DNA of 64,000 nt from Pomphorhynchus laevis (GCA_012934845.2 WNNJ02001076.1:1-64000); one strand, 5' to 3'; positions 21,361-33,730 are shown, counted from the stretch's first letter. The notes: generated by a model not told the origin, from the sequence alone. Made by a program: numbers and translations.

Positions 21361-21807
21361 TTAAGGAGAGTGAGACTATTCCGCGTGAATTTCTTGTAAA
21401 ACATGTAAGCCAGACGCGAAAGCATGACGAATGCCGTTTTGTCATCACAATGACTCATCAGTGCCAGATCCCTCCTACTACTGGATGCAGAGGAGGACTG
21501 GCAGACGGCAATCAATGAATGAATCAATGTGAATGATGTACTAGAAAATTTTCTAGTAACATCATAGAGTACTAAATCAGTACTACAGCTTCATAAAAAA
21601 AGGATCAATAGCAAAATTACTGGCAAATGCAAGCGCAGGTCTCTTTAATATCGGCTAACTTTTATCATGAATTTAAGGAGAGTGAGACTATTCCGCGTGA
21701 ATGATAAAAGTTATCTGCATCCAGTAGTGGGAGGGATCTGGCACTGATTAGTCATTGTGATGACGAAACGGCATTCGTCATTCTTTCGCGTTTGGCTTAC
21801 ATGTTTT
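21361..21807. repeat. Compound repeat: 30-bp direct repeats and ~91-bp inverted repeats with hammerhead-like cores
   Basis: An identical 30-mer (TTAAGGAGAGTGAGACTATT...) lies at 21361-21390 and 21673-21702. Arms 21398-21488 and 21715-21807 are reverse complements with about five mismatches. The left arm, minus strand, reads CTGATGA, stem GTCA/TGAC, then AAAAC. The right arm, plus strand, reads CTGATTA, the same stem, then GAAAC and GGCATTCGTC. Each arm keeps one half of the hammerhead core that the other has lost. The unit has no coding sequence and may be a non-autonomous retroelement or a PLE terminal remnant. Confidence 0.75.
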
Positions 21808-22668
21808 AATTGTGTATATATTTTACTTAAATATTATTACAATTTAGAATTCAACCTACAACGGTTATTTACCCGATCACAACAAATCATTGATAAGTCG
21901 ATAAAATCATTTTTACTATAAAAATGAAAATTTGAGACTTAAAATGAAAATATGCAGCTTTAAAAATTAAATTATTAGAATACAAAAATTAAAAATATGC
22001 TACTATAAAGATTTAAATATGCCACTATTTTAATAAAAAAGAATTTAATTCCAGAATGAAGAAACAATAATGATGCTTTATTGGAAAAGTAATTAGCTTT
22101 ATTCAAACAATTATGTGCCCGCTACGCCGATTATTATGTCAGAAAAATATGGACAAACAAATAAAATGTAAATTAAAAAATGAAATGATCAGAATCTTGA
22201 GTTAATCAAGTATGTACACAAGCAAAATATACATGGCTCTTAATCAAGGATGTATACAGACAAAATATACTAGGCTCTACGAAATTTCAAACATAAAATC
22301 AGTATTTATTGAATAAAGATTGTATTTTAGATTAATAGATTTATTTTAGACATTAACTTGATTTATTTTTGAATTTAATAAGCCTTTTACGTGAGAACTT
22401 TGTTTCTAATTTATAATATGGATGCAGTTTCAAAGTCAATGAAATAATATGAGTATAATATAAGTATAGATTGATTCGTTTAAGTCATCCTTGCTTAATT
22501 TGACCTTATACAATCCTTAGACTTTGTTGTGTACAATCCTTACAAACATTTAGTATTATATGGATGCAGTAATTAACTGCATCTCTATATAAATTGGGTT
22601 TGTTTTTGTAGCTACCATAAAGTTTAGACATTTTATATTAAAATTCGGATTTCACAGTTATATCGTCA
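21808..22668. other. AT-rich spacer
   Basis: No gene or clear repeat. Short AT-rich near-repeats only. Confidence 0.4.
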
Positions 22669-22884
22669 TTAATAGATTTTGAAAAATATGAATTCCATAA
22701 ATGCTAATAAAACGCCCTTGTAGTTGGTGTTTGAATGGCGAATAAAAATGTTATATTTTGTCGTAGCAGCTTTGAGTAAAACCTTTATATATGGTTCATA
22801 TTCGAAAACTGTACTTAGTAAGGAGCGAATGATAGGAATTTTCATGTCCAAACGCGAAATATTCTTGCTGCACTTTGTAATCAA
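22669..22884 (-). other. Unrecognised 72-codon frame
   Basis: The translation has MITKCSKNISRLDMKIPIIR and ends in a hydrophobic FMEFIFFKIY. I do not recognise it. It overlaps by a few bases the PLE-1-like repeat end at 22873-22927, so it may be part of an unknown element. It could also be a chance frame in AT-rich DNA. Confidence 0.2.
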
Positions 22885-22927
22885 ATCATCTAACTGCGTC
22901 TACGTATTTAATATAATTATAAAATAA
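22873..22927 (+). repeat. Third copy of the PLE-1 inverted-repeat outer end
   Basis: Matches 1914-1965 nearly base for base (TCTACGTATTTAATATAATT and flanks). Only the outer ~55 bp is present. This shows that the repeat exists as a dispersed family. Confidence 0.75.
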
Positions 22928-23289
22928 AAAAGAACGAATAATAGACAGCCCAAACGCGAAATATTATTGGTAAATTGTTTGCACCGTTGATAATGCGATA
23001 CAACTGCAAACATCAGTCGTTTGACTAATTTCGCGAAAATTAGGACCAGTACAGGCATTTGGTCACTTTTAAGGCTTGAAGCAAATGTATCTTTTGACTA
23101 AAAAGAATAGAAAGATAATCCAGAATTTTAATTATATAGAAATTTACTAATAAAAATTGGAATTAAGTGAACTTGAAAAAGTCAAGTGTAACATTACAAT
23201 TGAAAGGCTAATTCCAAATTGAACCGGCCCGTACGGTCCAAAGTTGAACGCCGTTTCTCGACTTCACACGAATTATAATTTTTAATAGA
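22928..23289. other. Spacer
   Basis: Mixed-composition DNA with no frame or repeat I can support. Confidence 0.35.
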
Positions 23290-23595
23290 ATTCATTTGAT
23301 TATTACAAAACGAAATTATTACACACAAATTATAATAATAACGATTTTATATAATACACCCAATAACCTATAAGTAGCATGCAAGAAAAAACAGAAAAGT
23401 TACAACATAGTCAGAAAAAACGGCAGAACAACTTCGGTCTTCAACTATTCATCGTCTTCTACTTTTATATTCTATGGCCTCAGGTCCAGGGGGATCTGAG
23501 CCCATTAACCGATCCAACACGCCGCCTTCCGACTGTACCACCCGGGGTCTTTCACTCCTCCGAAGAATCCAATGGACCCATTTGCGGGTAACCTT
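23290..23595 (-). pseudogene. 3' end fragment of a LINE-B relative
   Basis: On the minus strand 23510-23470 reads GCTCAGATCCCCCTGGACCT and then GAGGCCATAGAATATAA. This is almost the same as the LINE-B stop region and 3' UTR start at 20815-20850. Upstream coding is only weakly recognisable. It shows a second member of the LINE-B family, 5'-truncated. Confidence 0.7.
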
Positions 23596-23749
23596 GTTGC
23601 GTGTAATAAATAAAAATAATTAAAAAAACTACAAACAGAAGCAAACTATTAATTATTTAATATTTTCTTAATTTGTTCCATTCAAATTATAAATTAGCAA
23701 TTCGCATAATTTTGAATTTTGAAATTATAGAAATATTTAACTATAATTA

Positions 23750-25985
23750 TTTGTTTTTATTCACCAACTTAAATTTTAGTGACGAAGGAGAAATATTATG
23801 CTTTTTTTCTTCATGAAAAAAAAATGGTTTAATTGATGCATTCTGGCCCATCGCGCCCAACGTCTCAATAGCGATTGAACAGAAATAATATCCATTGGAT
23901 TCTATGGGCATATATTTTTGTCTTTTCCTGTCTTCGGCCTGGTTTGCTACAACGCCGGATCCCACTATTGCTGAGGCTAAATGGCTGGCAGAAAAAGGGT
24001 CGACGCAGGTGAAGTTTCAACACATGGGATTGCCTCTCTGCCATGGAATCATTGCCACCCCCGCACGATTGCCGTCAGATCTTGTTAGACAAAGTGGTTC
24101 AAGACGGCTAGGAATGTGGGATTTCCTAAGCGCGAATGCGATGATCTTGTTGACCATATTGTGTCGAGCAAAACTGCCAGCTGATCGGTGACAGTTTTAA
24201 GCTATGTGTATTCTGTCTCTCTGCTTTTGCCCCACATATGCACGAGTGTGGCTGGTAGACTGTGGCGCCGAGACGACGCGATGGCTATACGTAACGTTTC
24301 GTCTGGCAATAGTGTCCCTACACCCGATAATTGAAATGCTTACAGGAGCGCTACTGCGGCAGCTGATGAAACACTAGTTGACGGGCAAGTTTCGTAGGCT
24401 CCAAAGTCTTGTTTATCAGGTTAACCAAGGTAGCAGCGCTTAATACGCGTGTCCGATCTTTTTGCGTCGAATGTCGATCTGGGATTGGCTTAGAAGCTCT
24501 GGCATCACTATTATTGTCTGATTTTCTGGTGAATTATGAGATCCGAATAAGGGCGGTGGCAACATGTATAACGTGAGTGAAATACATGCCGAGTAAGACG
24601 CCAAGTACGCAGAAATTGCCAAGGAAGACACACTGGAGATTCCCAGGCCGCCGTGGTGGATTGGAAGTGGCTTGTTCCCAGCTTGATTGAGAAAGAGAGA
24701 TATTCAGTATTCTTTCTAATTCTTGTTGAAGGACAGTGTCGTATTCTGACAGAACGATGCAATTAGCACAGGGGCTACATCTCAGTAAGAAGAGGATCTT
24801 TGGTGTGCTTAGGTAATTTTTTAACAAAAAGTATGCGACATGTGCATTGACGTAAGTCAGAAGGCTGCAAAACAACCACAGTGTTGATACTTTGTGGCGG
24901 AGAGAGTCGTCTATGCTCTCTGAATTCCCTAAGGCGGCACCTAGATGTGTGGCTTCAGATTGCGGTATAGTTTTGACCCTGGTAGAACGTCAAAAACGTT
25001 TTGAAACGCGTTTGGCGTCTTAGAGATTACTTCGCATTTTGAATTATTGGTATACAGGCCGTACTTTGGGCCTTAAACTGATATAATTTCGGCATCGTGA
25101 ACGACATATATGACCGGCCACCGACTACCCCATCGTCTAGATACCAGGTGTTTAAGCCAGATCTGAGCTGTGTTAATAAAGGATTGAGAGCGAGGCAAAA
25201 TAACAACAGGCTGAGAGGGTCACCTTGTTGTACGCTTTCTTGTGAGAGTATCATATGGACGTCGTAATACAAAAAACTTTTACATTCGTAGCGGCTGTTC
25301 ACAAACCGTGTTTGAGCTGAAATGTATCGGTTAACTTCGCATAAAAGTAGAACATACCCGGAATTCTTGGCGTCTTTCACGAATATTCGCGTTGAGTGCA
25401 CTGCTGTTTCGCACCCGATACGTACTCCCACTCCCATTTGATGGGGGAGAAGCATGGCAGATGCCTGTTCTCGAATAAGTAGATATACCGTCCTTGCCAC
25501 CAGACGGCGGAGCTTATTACCGATGGCGATAGACCGGAGACCACCGTCTTTTTTGTTAAAGCTAATGAGTTTTGCTTCTAAGAAAATGGGTCTGATCGCC
25601 TCGGGTACGTTACCGTTTAAGACAGCGTTGGCAAATTCTGTGAGCTGGCCAACGAGGTTACTTTCTTTGCTTGAGTCATCTAGCCCGATCAAGTCTTGTA
25701 TGTGACGAGGTCGCCGTCCATCGAAGTCTGCGGCGGTGCCCTTAGAGAACGATTTTATTGTCGCGACTACGTCTTGCTTGGACGTTCTTAACGGGACAGG
25801 GGGTCAGATGAGTTTTGCTCGTGAACTTTGGGTTCACCTCGGATTGGCTGCTTAATGTGCGTTTTCGCGGCGTTTTCCGCGGTGAATGGATCTAATTTCT
25901 CGTCATTTGAGGATATGCAGACTGCTGCTCGTACGTCACATTCTTCCTGTTTCCTAGTTATGATGCGAGCGTAATCTTCTGCTGA
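23750..25985 (-). pseudogene. R-B LINE (RT plus R2-like C-terminal domain), broken
   Basis: The minus strand begins with DYASIITRKQEECDVRAAV near 25980, then FDGRRPRHIQDLIGLDDSS. The 221-codon RT frame (25692-25027) has GGLRSIAIGNKLRRLVART, QQGDPLSLLLFCLALNPLL and TWYLDDGVVGG. The first catalytic Asp is missing: CEVNRYIS stands where a D-x-x-N-A-F box is expected. Near 24080-23850 come IPWQRGNPMC, NFTCVDPFSASHL and GSGVVANQAEDRKRQKYMP, then ETLGAMG, the C-terminal block of this RT group, which may be a PD-(D/E)XK-like nuclease. A related copy lies at 45690-46965. Confidence 0.72.
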
Positions 25986-26679
25986 TTCGATTTTAAATTT
26001 AATTAAAAATATTGGAAAATTTAAATATTTTCAAATATTTAAATTTTCTCTTAAAATTTAAGAATAAAAAAATGGTGGTACGAAATCAAATTAAAATAGG
26101 ATGCGACAAAAAAGAAAATACATAGAAACACCTTGCTGAGTATTTGTGGTGAAGAAAATAAACAATTTTAAAAACATCCCCTTTTCGAAATATTGAAAAA
26201 TATTAAGACCAAATAAAATTTATTTTAAATTAAATTCCATGAATCAAAATTTTATAAAAAAAATAAAATGTTTGTGAACAGCATGGAATAATTAAGCTTT
26301 TCAGATAGGTACAACATTTTACGGGTTATCAGATAAAATAATAAAAGGTATATGCTATCCCTTCGGTTTTCTTGGTAAGATAGTTTTTTGCAAAAATATA
26401 AAAATATTCGTTTCTAAGAACTTCTCATCTTTGAACACTATTAATCGTGAAATTACTTTTAATTAATTACTTTTTATATTTCTTGATACTGCAGTGTCTC
26501 TTTCACATCTACCAAATGTTTCCATGGAATGTCTTTTCCAAATATTTTGGTAATTGCACTCTTGGCGATTTCAGCGTGCCTTAATGCTCTGTGGGTCGAT
26601 GATTTAACTAATTTATAATTGTCATATTTCAAATATAAAAATGACTTAAACATGACTTTCAAATAAGTCCTGTTTCAAT
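25986..26679. other. AT-rich spacer with a small unknown frame
   Basis: Mostly AT-rich. A 62-codon minus frame (26662-26474) encodes LKYDNYKLVKSSTHRALRHA and ends in VDVKETLQYQEI. It looks less biased than chance frames here and might be a host-gene exon fragment, but I do not recognise it. Confidence 0.25.
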
Positions 26680-27300
26680 AATCTACCCTGATTCTGCGCA
26701 ACCTCCGTCAAGTTCGTAGATTGATCGTTTTCCATTCATGTATGACTCTCATATCTTATCTCCTTGTATCAAGACTTGATTACAGTCTTAGTCTATTTTC
26801 CAACTCACCTAAATTCACTCTTCTTCCACTACAGCGCATCGTCAACGCAGCAGTTCGAATTCTCCTCCGTCTTCGTCGTTTTGATCATACACCACACCAT
26901 TTTGTTTCTCTTGATTGGCTTACCATTTATTGTCGTGTTCAAATCCGTCTTCTTCTCATGCTTTTCGCCTTGTAACTTGTCATACCCATTCTTTCTCAAC
27001 CTTTCTTTTCACGGCAATTCTCGTTATGTTTACTATTCTTTGCGTTCCCGTAATTCCCTTCTTTTACATGTCCCAAACTACTCTAGCTCTTTTGGTTTCT
27101 GCGACTTCGTTGTGGCTGCTCTATCTCGAGGAATCATCTGCTTATTCATATCCGCCAATCAACATCAATGCCGTGCTTCAAACGCCTAATCCGATCGCAT
27201 TTAAACAATTAATTATTATACATGTATGATTGCAGTCTTCTTTGTTAGTTGACTTGTAAGCGTGCAGCTGTCACGCATTTGCCACATTAAATAAATTATT
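26680..27300 (+). pseudogene. NL-2b LINE, 5'-truncated with 3' hairpin
   Basis: Starts at the RT thumb (LRNLRQVRRLIVFHSCM) and continues with RLDYSLSLFSNSPKFTLLPL and VNAAVRILLRLRRFDHTPHH. It ends with the RQSTSMPCFKRLIRSHLNN block and the 3' hairpin (27248-27285), then TTAAATAAATTATTATTA. Frame breaks are present. This is a typical truncated LINE insertion, inactive. Confidence 0.83.
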
Positions 27301-27766
27301 ATTAAAGAATGGATTAAATCATTAAAAATAAATCATTTAAAAAATTGAATCGATGTCAGCTATTTTTTAAATTAAATATATTATGTGCAATGCTTATCAT
27401 ACAGGCGGAATATTGTTCACTTATTTATATATCATAATGGTTAAACTTTCTCCGAATTCAATTTAAAGTTAGCTTAAAATTTCGAATAACATGTACTAAT
27501 GTCTTTCTTCGATCTGCTAAAGATTGAACTTATATTACATGGGCAAGTGATCATCCGTAACTGGGCATACCTATACATTTCAATAACGCATTTCACAATA
27601 AAAAATGTCAAACTTGTTTCGTGTATTTCTGTATAGCAAAATCATACACGTACAATTCAAATTCAAAAATGTAATTTTTGTTTAGTTACACTAACAAATC
27701 CAATAAACATTATCTTCATGTAGACAGATGATTGAAAGAGTATACATTTATGAGTAATACACTTGT
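27301..27766. other. Spacer, 3' flank of HP1
   Basis: No gene. On the minus strand an AATAAA overlaps the HP1 stop codon (GAATAAAC), a possible poly(A) signal. No poly(A) tract is visible downstream. Confidence 0.4.
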
Positions 27767-28426
27767 TTATTCGCCTTGCCCAGGTTCGCTGTGCCATATT
27801 AATCTTGCCTCGTAAAATTTGATGACAACTTGTGGACAGCGAATATTAGCTTCTGCCGCAGGAACTAATTCTGCTTCTTCCGAATTACTCCATTTCATAA
27901 GAAACATAAGTTTACCTCCAGTGTCAGTTGCACCAATAATCTGATCTGGATCAAGACCTTTATCAAACCCGTTAATTGATTCGACATTTTTTATTGTCTT
28001 GGCTAATACTGCTCTATCAGAAAGTATTGATGAACTGTCATTGCTGCAATCTTTATCACGTTTTCTACGCCTATTCATACTTGATTTGGAATTTGATACA
28101 TTTATTGTCGACGATTCAGCCTCATTATTCTTATTCTCTTCTGTGCGCGTTGTTAGCATCTGATCTTGTTCCTTTTCAAATTGATCAATTAACTCAGGAC
28201 ACTCTAAATTCTCCTTTGGCTCCCATGTATTGTCGGAACTTGGATATCCTTTCCATTTTAGTAAGTACTCAATTTTTCCTCGACGTATTCGTTTACCAGC
28301 AATTCGTTCAACAACGAACTCCTCTTCGCTTAGATTTTTTTCTTCATCCGAACTTAGTGATTCCAATGCACCACCGGTTTTATTAGCATTACGTTTATCA
28401 CGACGACCGACCATATTTAACGCCAA
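27767..28426 (-). CDS. HP1: Heterochromatin protein 1 (chromobox) homologue
   Basis: The 219-residue protein has an acidic N-terminal patch ([12 protein letters not shown]), a chromodomain at 36-87 ([36 protein letters not shown]) and a hinge with a basic NRRRKRDKD patch near 118-126. A chromoshadow domain spans about 152-210 ([47 protein letters not shown]). The chromodomain binds methylated H3K9 and the shadow domain dimerises HP1 and recruits PxVxL partners. Methyl-lysine cage positions are F37, W58 and Y61; Phe replaces the usual Tyr at the first. Fly HP1a is 206 residues. The frame is complete and has no intron. Whether it is the main HP1 locus or a retrogene is open. Confidence 0.95.
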   Translation of the reverse strand: MALNMVGRRDKRNANKTGGALESLSSDEEKNLSEEEFVVERIAGKRIRRGKIEYLLKWKGYPSSDNTWEPKENLECPELIDQFEKEQDQMLTTRTEENKNNEAESSTINVSNSKSSMNRRRKRDKDCSNDSSSILSDRAVLAKTIKNVESINGFDKGLDPDQIIGATDTGGKLMFLMKWSNSEEAELVPAAEANIRCPQVVIKFYEARLIWHSEPGQGE

Positions 28427-29856
28427 TTTAAATATGATCTAAAATAAGTTTACAATAAATATGATTCTTCGAAGATGAGTAAATGTGAGTTATTAAGAAA
28501 GTTAGGAAATTTTAGAAAAATATAATATTATAATATTAAAAATATCTAATATAAAAATAATGGTAAAACATTATGAACTGTAACAAAGAGCCAATTAACC
28601 AACCGCATTAAGCTACATTTCAGTAATAGATTTTAATGAAAAATAGAAACGTAGGTATTGCATCAGTGGCTGATGAGCTCCATAAATATTGAAATTAGTG
28701 ATGTTGATTTATAAAATAGTGTTTAAGCAACTTCCAGAATAAAGCAATCAAAATTTTAATTATGACAAGGATAGTATAATAATATAACAAGGATAATATA
28801 TCATTAATTGAACAGGTATATCAGCTTAAACATTTTTTATAAATAATTAAATATTGTCAATTAGTATTTGTTGTATTAAAAGATACTATAAAACTAATAA
28901 AAGGTATTAAAATGCCTTCTTAAAATGTATTGTAAATTTAAATTACTTATATTTTCTTATATATTTATAATATAAAAATATATTAAAAATATTGCATTAT
29001 ATATAAAAGGGAAATATTTTCTTCGTTCCAGTAACAATTTCTAATATAATCTTATATAATTTCGCCAGTAAGAACTTCCTTCCTTGGGGAAGTATATCTG
29101 GAATGTTCCTGTACAGGAAATGTGTTTATTCGACGTATCTCATTAAATTCAATCTGTACAGTCTCTATAAATGTCTTTGTTAATTCAAAAGTTTATGGGA
29201 GCAATGACCACATAAAAAGTTGTCCAACGACATATCCTCCACCTCAGAGTGATCAATCTTGGTCCATACAGGGTTCCAACACAAGTCGAGTATTTGGGAT
29301 TGTTGAATGTTGACATTAAAAAACGTGTTGCCAGAGAGTTTCGCCAGTAAGATTGTATAAAGGCTGGAATTAGATAGTTTGGTTTAAACAAGCTAATTTT
29401 ACCCTATCCGCTACAATATTTTTTAACATCCGGATTTTGAGACAGTTTAAGAAGTTGATTAAGAAACATGAACAAGTATGTAACTTTGATAATGCTGAAA
29501 CAACGGAAAAGCAAAATTTCGATGATACGCCAATTATTCTTTTCACAAATTTCTGCCGAATCACTTAAAAAATTTGAAAACACAATACGCTATATTCTGT
29601 AAGTACCCCATCGATTACTCATAAGTAATCGATAGAAACATTAAAAATTTTGAATTAAAAATCACAAATTACGCTATACTCACAAGTGATTTAAAAGTGT
29701 GAGCGCCATTAAATAATAAGGAGCCTAAATTTAAATCTAAAACCGTGGAAGAGGCGATCTTTGATGATATGCGATCTAAGTGAACAAAAAATGATCACCT
29801 AGAAGTAATAACGATGTCTAAATTTGTCTTGATTATAATAAATTCTTACAATAAGA
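28427..29856. other. AT-rich spacer, 5' flank of HP1
   Basis: No gene I can support. TTTCGCCAGTAAG occurs twice (about 29062 and 29338), and 29608-29634 holds a 10-bp inverted repeat ATCGATTACT/AGTAATCGAT with loop CATA. Short frames at 29122-29391 look like chance. Confidence 0.4.
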
Positions 29857-29928
29857 CAACGAAAATTGACAACGAAAATCGACAACGAAAATCAACAAAG
29901 AAGATCGACAAAGAAGATCGATAACGAA
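29857..29928. repeat. 12-bp tandem repeat at the LINE-D 5' end
   Basis: About six units of GACAACGAAAAT and its variant GACAAAGAAGAT. It lies about 45 bp before the LINE-D ORF1 start, so it may belong to the element's promoter region. Confidence 0.75.
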
Positions 29929-29973
29929 TATACACAGTTTGAATATACACACTTTGATTGTTTTTATACTATT

Positions 29974-31545
29974 ATGAAGAATAAGAAGGTTAAATCTACA
30001 AGTTATCAAGTACAGTGTGACTCTGATGATTGTCGACACTGATCGACTATTAAAATCGCTACTGATTCAAATGATAATTCTAGTTGGTCATTTATGTGTG
30101 GATTTTGCGCTTCCCTGCGCATTCAATCACTAGAAGAGGAAATAAGTGTTTTAAGAAAAGCAATTCAAAATATAAATCATTGCCAGTGCAACATGAATTC
30201 GAAAGATGCATTAACAAATACAATCAATTCACAGACCAGACCGGCACAAAAACAGTGGCAAAAACGTTTCATCAGCCTTCTTAAATCATGCAAACCGAAA
30301 TCAGCAATAAATTGTCTGGATCAGCAATGCCTTATTTTAAGTCCAGTCTACTCACTTCTTGATTAGTTAAATGGACGCACCGTCGGGGATATATTAAAGC
30401 ATCTGCATCCAGGCGCCGCAATTTGTGTTACAATATAACACAATTACTTACAAATATATACAATAACATACAGAAGATACAATCAGTAAACTGTAGTTTA
30501 TATAAATTATTTAGTGTGAGCTCTTCACAAACTCTTCAGTTCCGCCACGAGCGGCTTGTGTCCAAGCTCGCCACATCCTCCCCGCCGGCGTCTACCTGGC
30601 TTGTCTCCTTTGCCGTATTTGCAGCTGATTCGGTTGGCGCGTCCAATGCTTGCAACGGAACCCCACATGATTCGCTTTCGACTGATGATAGTCGAGTTAA
30701 TATACCAGCGATATCATTGTATGGTTCAGTATTGAACATACGACGCTTCGGTGTTTCCATTATTGTCTGTGGGGCATCAGCAATAACAGCACTCCTGTTT
30801 TATCAAATTCAACTGTGCATTCTAGTGGGTCAATTGTAAATGTTCACAACAAGAGACTCGAAGTAAGCGATTGCATAATGGATCAGTGTACAACAGGGAA
30901 TGTGATATTGCAAAATTCCACTAGCAATCATCATATCAATCAAATATCCAATATTACCCCACAAACTCACTCTACACGGGTATGGAAGAATATCAACGGA
31001 CATCATTTTCGAAGTTCATCCAGTATTGGTCAACAAAATTTGCAACTTGATTCCAAACTTGGTGGATCCAACTGTAAAGATCATTCCAGGGATATTAATT
31101 CAGTGTCTAAATCGTCAGTGATGGTTGCAAATGTCGGAGAATTTTCCGTACATAACACAGGAAACGGCCAGAATAAAGAACCATTAGCACAACCGCTAGA
31201 TATTAATGCGCTAATGTGTGGCGAAAACCGAGATCGGCGCGTAATCTTTGCTAATATACCAGAATCTAACTCTTCGGAGCCGCAGCTACGTATTGATCAT
31301 GACGTGAGTAGAGTTCGGGAAGTATTATCAAAAATATTTACTTCAGGTGAGGAATCTAAAGCCTCATCTCTTCTAGTGAACTCATTGTTCAGGTTAGGTA
31401 GGAAAAATGAAGAACGTCCACGCTTATTGAAAGTGGTATGTAAATCGTCCGATAATGTTAACGAGATCTTACGCAGAGGGTATAAATTAAAAGGTCAAAC
31501 TACTAAAATCTTTAAGGATCTCAGCATTCAGGATTGTAAGATCCT
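29974..31545 (+). pseudogene. LINE-D ORF1, first part
   Basis: Starts MKNKKVKSTSYQVQCDSDDC and contains CRH and FMCGFCASL spacing like a PHD-type Cys/His module, then the coiled-coil-like SLEEEISVLRKAIQNI. The later frame (30815-31582) carries RRVIFANIPESNSSE, LRIDHDVSRVREVLSKIF and SLFRLGRKNEERPRLLKV, the RNA-binding block of CR1-group ORF1. One in-frame stop after CRH and other frame changes are visible. At 31545 the ORF is cut by NL-1b inside the KDLSIQD block. Confidence 0.78.
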
Positions 31546-33593
31546 GAAAGCACCGTCGCTTGCACCGTGCCCCATGGTTTGACATCCAATGTCTACTCTC
31601 AAAGCGTCGACTCCGCCATGCTTTTCGAGTCTATCACCGATCTCTCAGACGCGATTTCCGCTCGATCACTCAGTCTTTCCGTGATTCCTATCTTGCTCTT
31701 CGCCGGTCTCATATCAACCTACTACGTACCAAATGCAACTCCTTCTGGCAGCATAAAATCATCACTTCATTCAACTCTAAGACTCTCTGGCATACTTTTA
31801 ACTCAATCCTGGCTCGTTCCTCTACGCCGTGCAACATCAATGCTAATGATTATTCGTCATTTCTCCAGACTAAAGTATCCACGCTGCTCTCTCACACCCC
31901 GGTCTCCATCCTATCCCACTCTGCCCCGCCTACTCATCCTTCCGGAACTCTTTCATCTTCTCCCTTTCTCACCTAGAGAAATATCATCTGTCCTCATGTC
32001 CTTGCCCAACAAAACCATCACCCGCCGATCCCCTGCCTACTCACATATTAAAATCTATATGCTCATCGATATCCCCATTTCTCACAACCTTGTTTAACTA
32101 GTCCATCCGCAGTCGTATCTTCCCTTCACACTGGAAATCCGCAATCGTTCGTCCCCTCATTAAAAAACAATCGCTCGACCCCTCCCTTCCTTCTAGCTAT
32201 CGCCCCATTTCGCTACTCCCTACTCTTTCTAAGCTCTTAGAACGCCTCATCTTAATACAAATCAACGCTTATCTCTCCTCATCCAATATGTACCCTCCTT
32301 TCCAATCCGCTTTCCGCTCTAATCACTCGACAGAAATCGCATGCATAAAAGTGTACAACGACTTACTCATTTCTCGAGACAAGGCTCTATATAGTGTTCT
32401 CATCTCCCTCGACCTCTCGTCCGCATTCGACATTGTCGACCACTCCGTCCTCATTTCTCGCCTTCGTTATGATTACGGCTTTTCTTCCTCCTCCGTAGCA
32501 TGGTTCGCATCATATCTATCCGACCCTTCCTTTCGCGTCTGTAATAATTCATCATCCTCCCATCCCATCCCTATTTTTTGCGGAGTCTTACAAGGTTCAG
32601 TCCCAGGTCCCCTGCATTTCTCTCTTCTGCTTGGCGATCTATCTCCGTTTATCAAACCTTACTCCTTTAAGGTCATGCAATACGCCGATGACATTCTTAT
32701 CTATGCTCATGCACCCGCACATCGCATACACGATATCGTCATTTCTGCCCCTAACTGTCTTTCTTCTATCTACAAACGTCTCTCCAATCTCCATCTCGTT
32801 CTAAACCTCGAAAAGTCCAAAATAATGTGGATCCTCCCCCGTAAACCAAACATATCTCCTCCCATTGTTTCTTTTGCCTCATCGATCATCCCTATAGTCC
32901 ACAATCTCACTTTCTTAGGCTTCCATTTCGATGATCACCTTTCCCTTAAACCCTTCGTCCGTGACAAGGTCCGCTCGTCTAACTTAATTCTCCGTGACAT
33001 CCGCCGTATCCGCCCCCTTATCGACTTCCGTTCTTGTATGTCTCTTCTTTCATCGCTTCTTTTCCCTAAAATCGATTACTGCCTTAGCCTTTTCGCCAAT
33101 TCTCCAAAATCCATCATCCTACCCCTACAACGAATAATCAACACCGCCGTTCGAGTGCTCTTTCGTCTCCGTCGCTTCGATCACACATCCACATATTTTG
33201 CCCAACTCTCCTGGCCCACCATCCACATCCGCATCAAACTCCGCCTTCTTCTCGTTACTTTTCGTCTCATCGCTGTCGGCTCCCCATCGTTCATCAACCT
33301 TCCTTTCTTAGACGATACTCGCCCCACCTCGCTATCGCTTCGTTCCTGTCATACCCTCTTACTCCACGTTCCTAATTACTCCAACAACTACGGTCTCCGA
33401 TCCTTCCTCGTTGCCGCCTCACTCGCCTGGAATCAACTCTCTCTCGACGTCCGCCGCGCTCCCTCCTTTATCACATTCAAACACCTCCTCCGTTCACACC
33501 TTCTCGACACCTGATTCACAGTCTTGTTTTGTTGTGGTCATGTAAGCGTGCGCTGGCACGCATTTGCCACGTTAAAATAAATCTTTTTTTTAA
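31546..33593 (+). pseudogene. NL-1b LINE, nested in LINE-D ORF1, RT nearly intact
   Basis: Begins with the segment between endonuclease and RT (APWFDIQCLLSKRRLRHAF). The 408-codon frame (32288-33514) holds FQSAFRSNHSTEIACIKVYN, SLDLSSAFDIVDH (first catalytic Asp), GVLQGSVPGPLHFSLLLGDL and MQYADDILIYAHAP (YADD), then the thumb and C-terminus. Motif B reads VLQGS where VPQGS is usual. The 5' part including the endonuclease is missing, so this is a truncated copy. It ends in the 3' hairpin (33534-33570) and an A/T-rich tail. AAGAT occurs at both borders, a probable target duplication. Confidence 0.9.
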
Positions 33594-33730
33594 GATGCGA
33601 CATCAAGCTTGGGAAGAGCTAAAGACTAGGAATGCTTCTGATGAAAAGGACTTGACAATAAGAAATTTTCGTGTGGCTCGAAGAAAGCCATTTGTACGTT
33701 GGAATCCAATCGGTCCGTTAATTGCTTAGG
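33594..33730 (+). pseudogene. LINE-D ORF1, last part
   Basis: Encodes RHQAWEELKTRNASDEKDLT and NFRVARRKPFVRWNPIGPL before a stop. This is the standard C-terminal end of CR1-type ORF1 and follows directly from the block interrupted at 31545. The excision of NL-1b would bring the two together. Confidence 0.75.

Noticed and set aside
22669-22884. 72-codon frame as a host exon
   Set aside because: No recognisable domain, AT-rich codons and overlap with a repeat end; kept only as a low-confidence note.
29122-29391. Opposed frames of 63 and 68 codons
   Set aside because: No motif and no neighbouring homologous block; likely chance.
30536-30760. Minus frame of 74 codons in a GC-richer patch
   Set aside because: It lies antisense to LINE-D ORF1 and shows no known domain.
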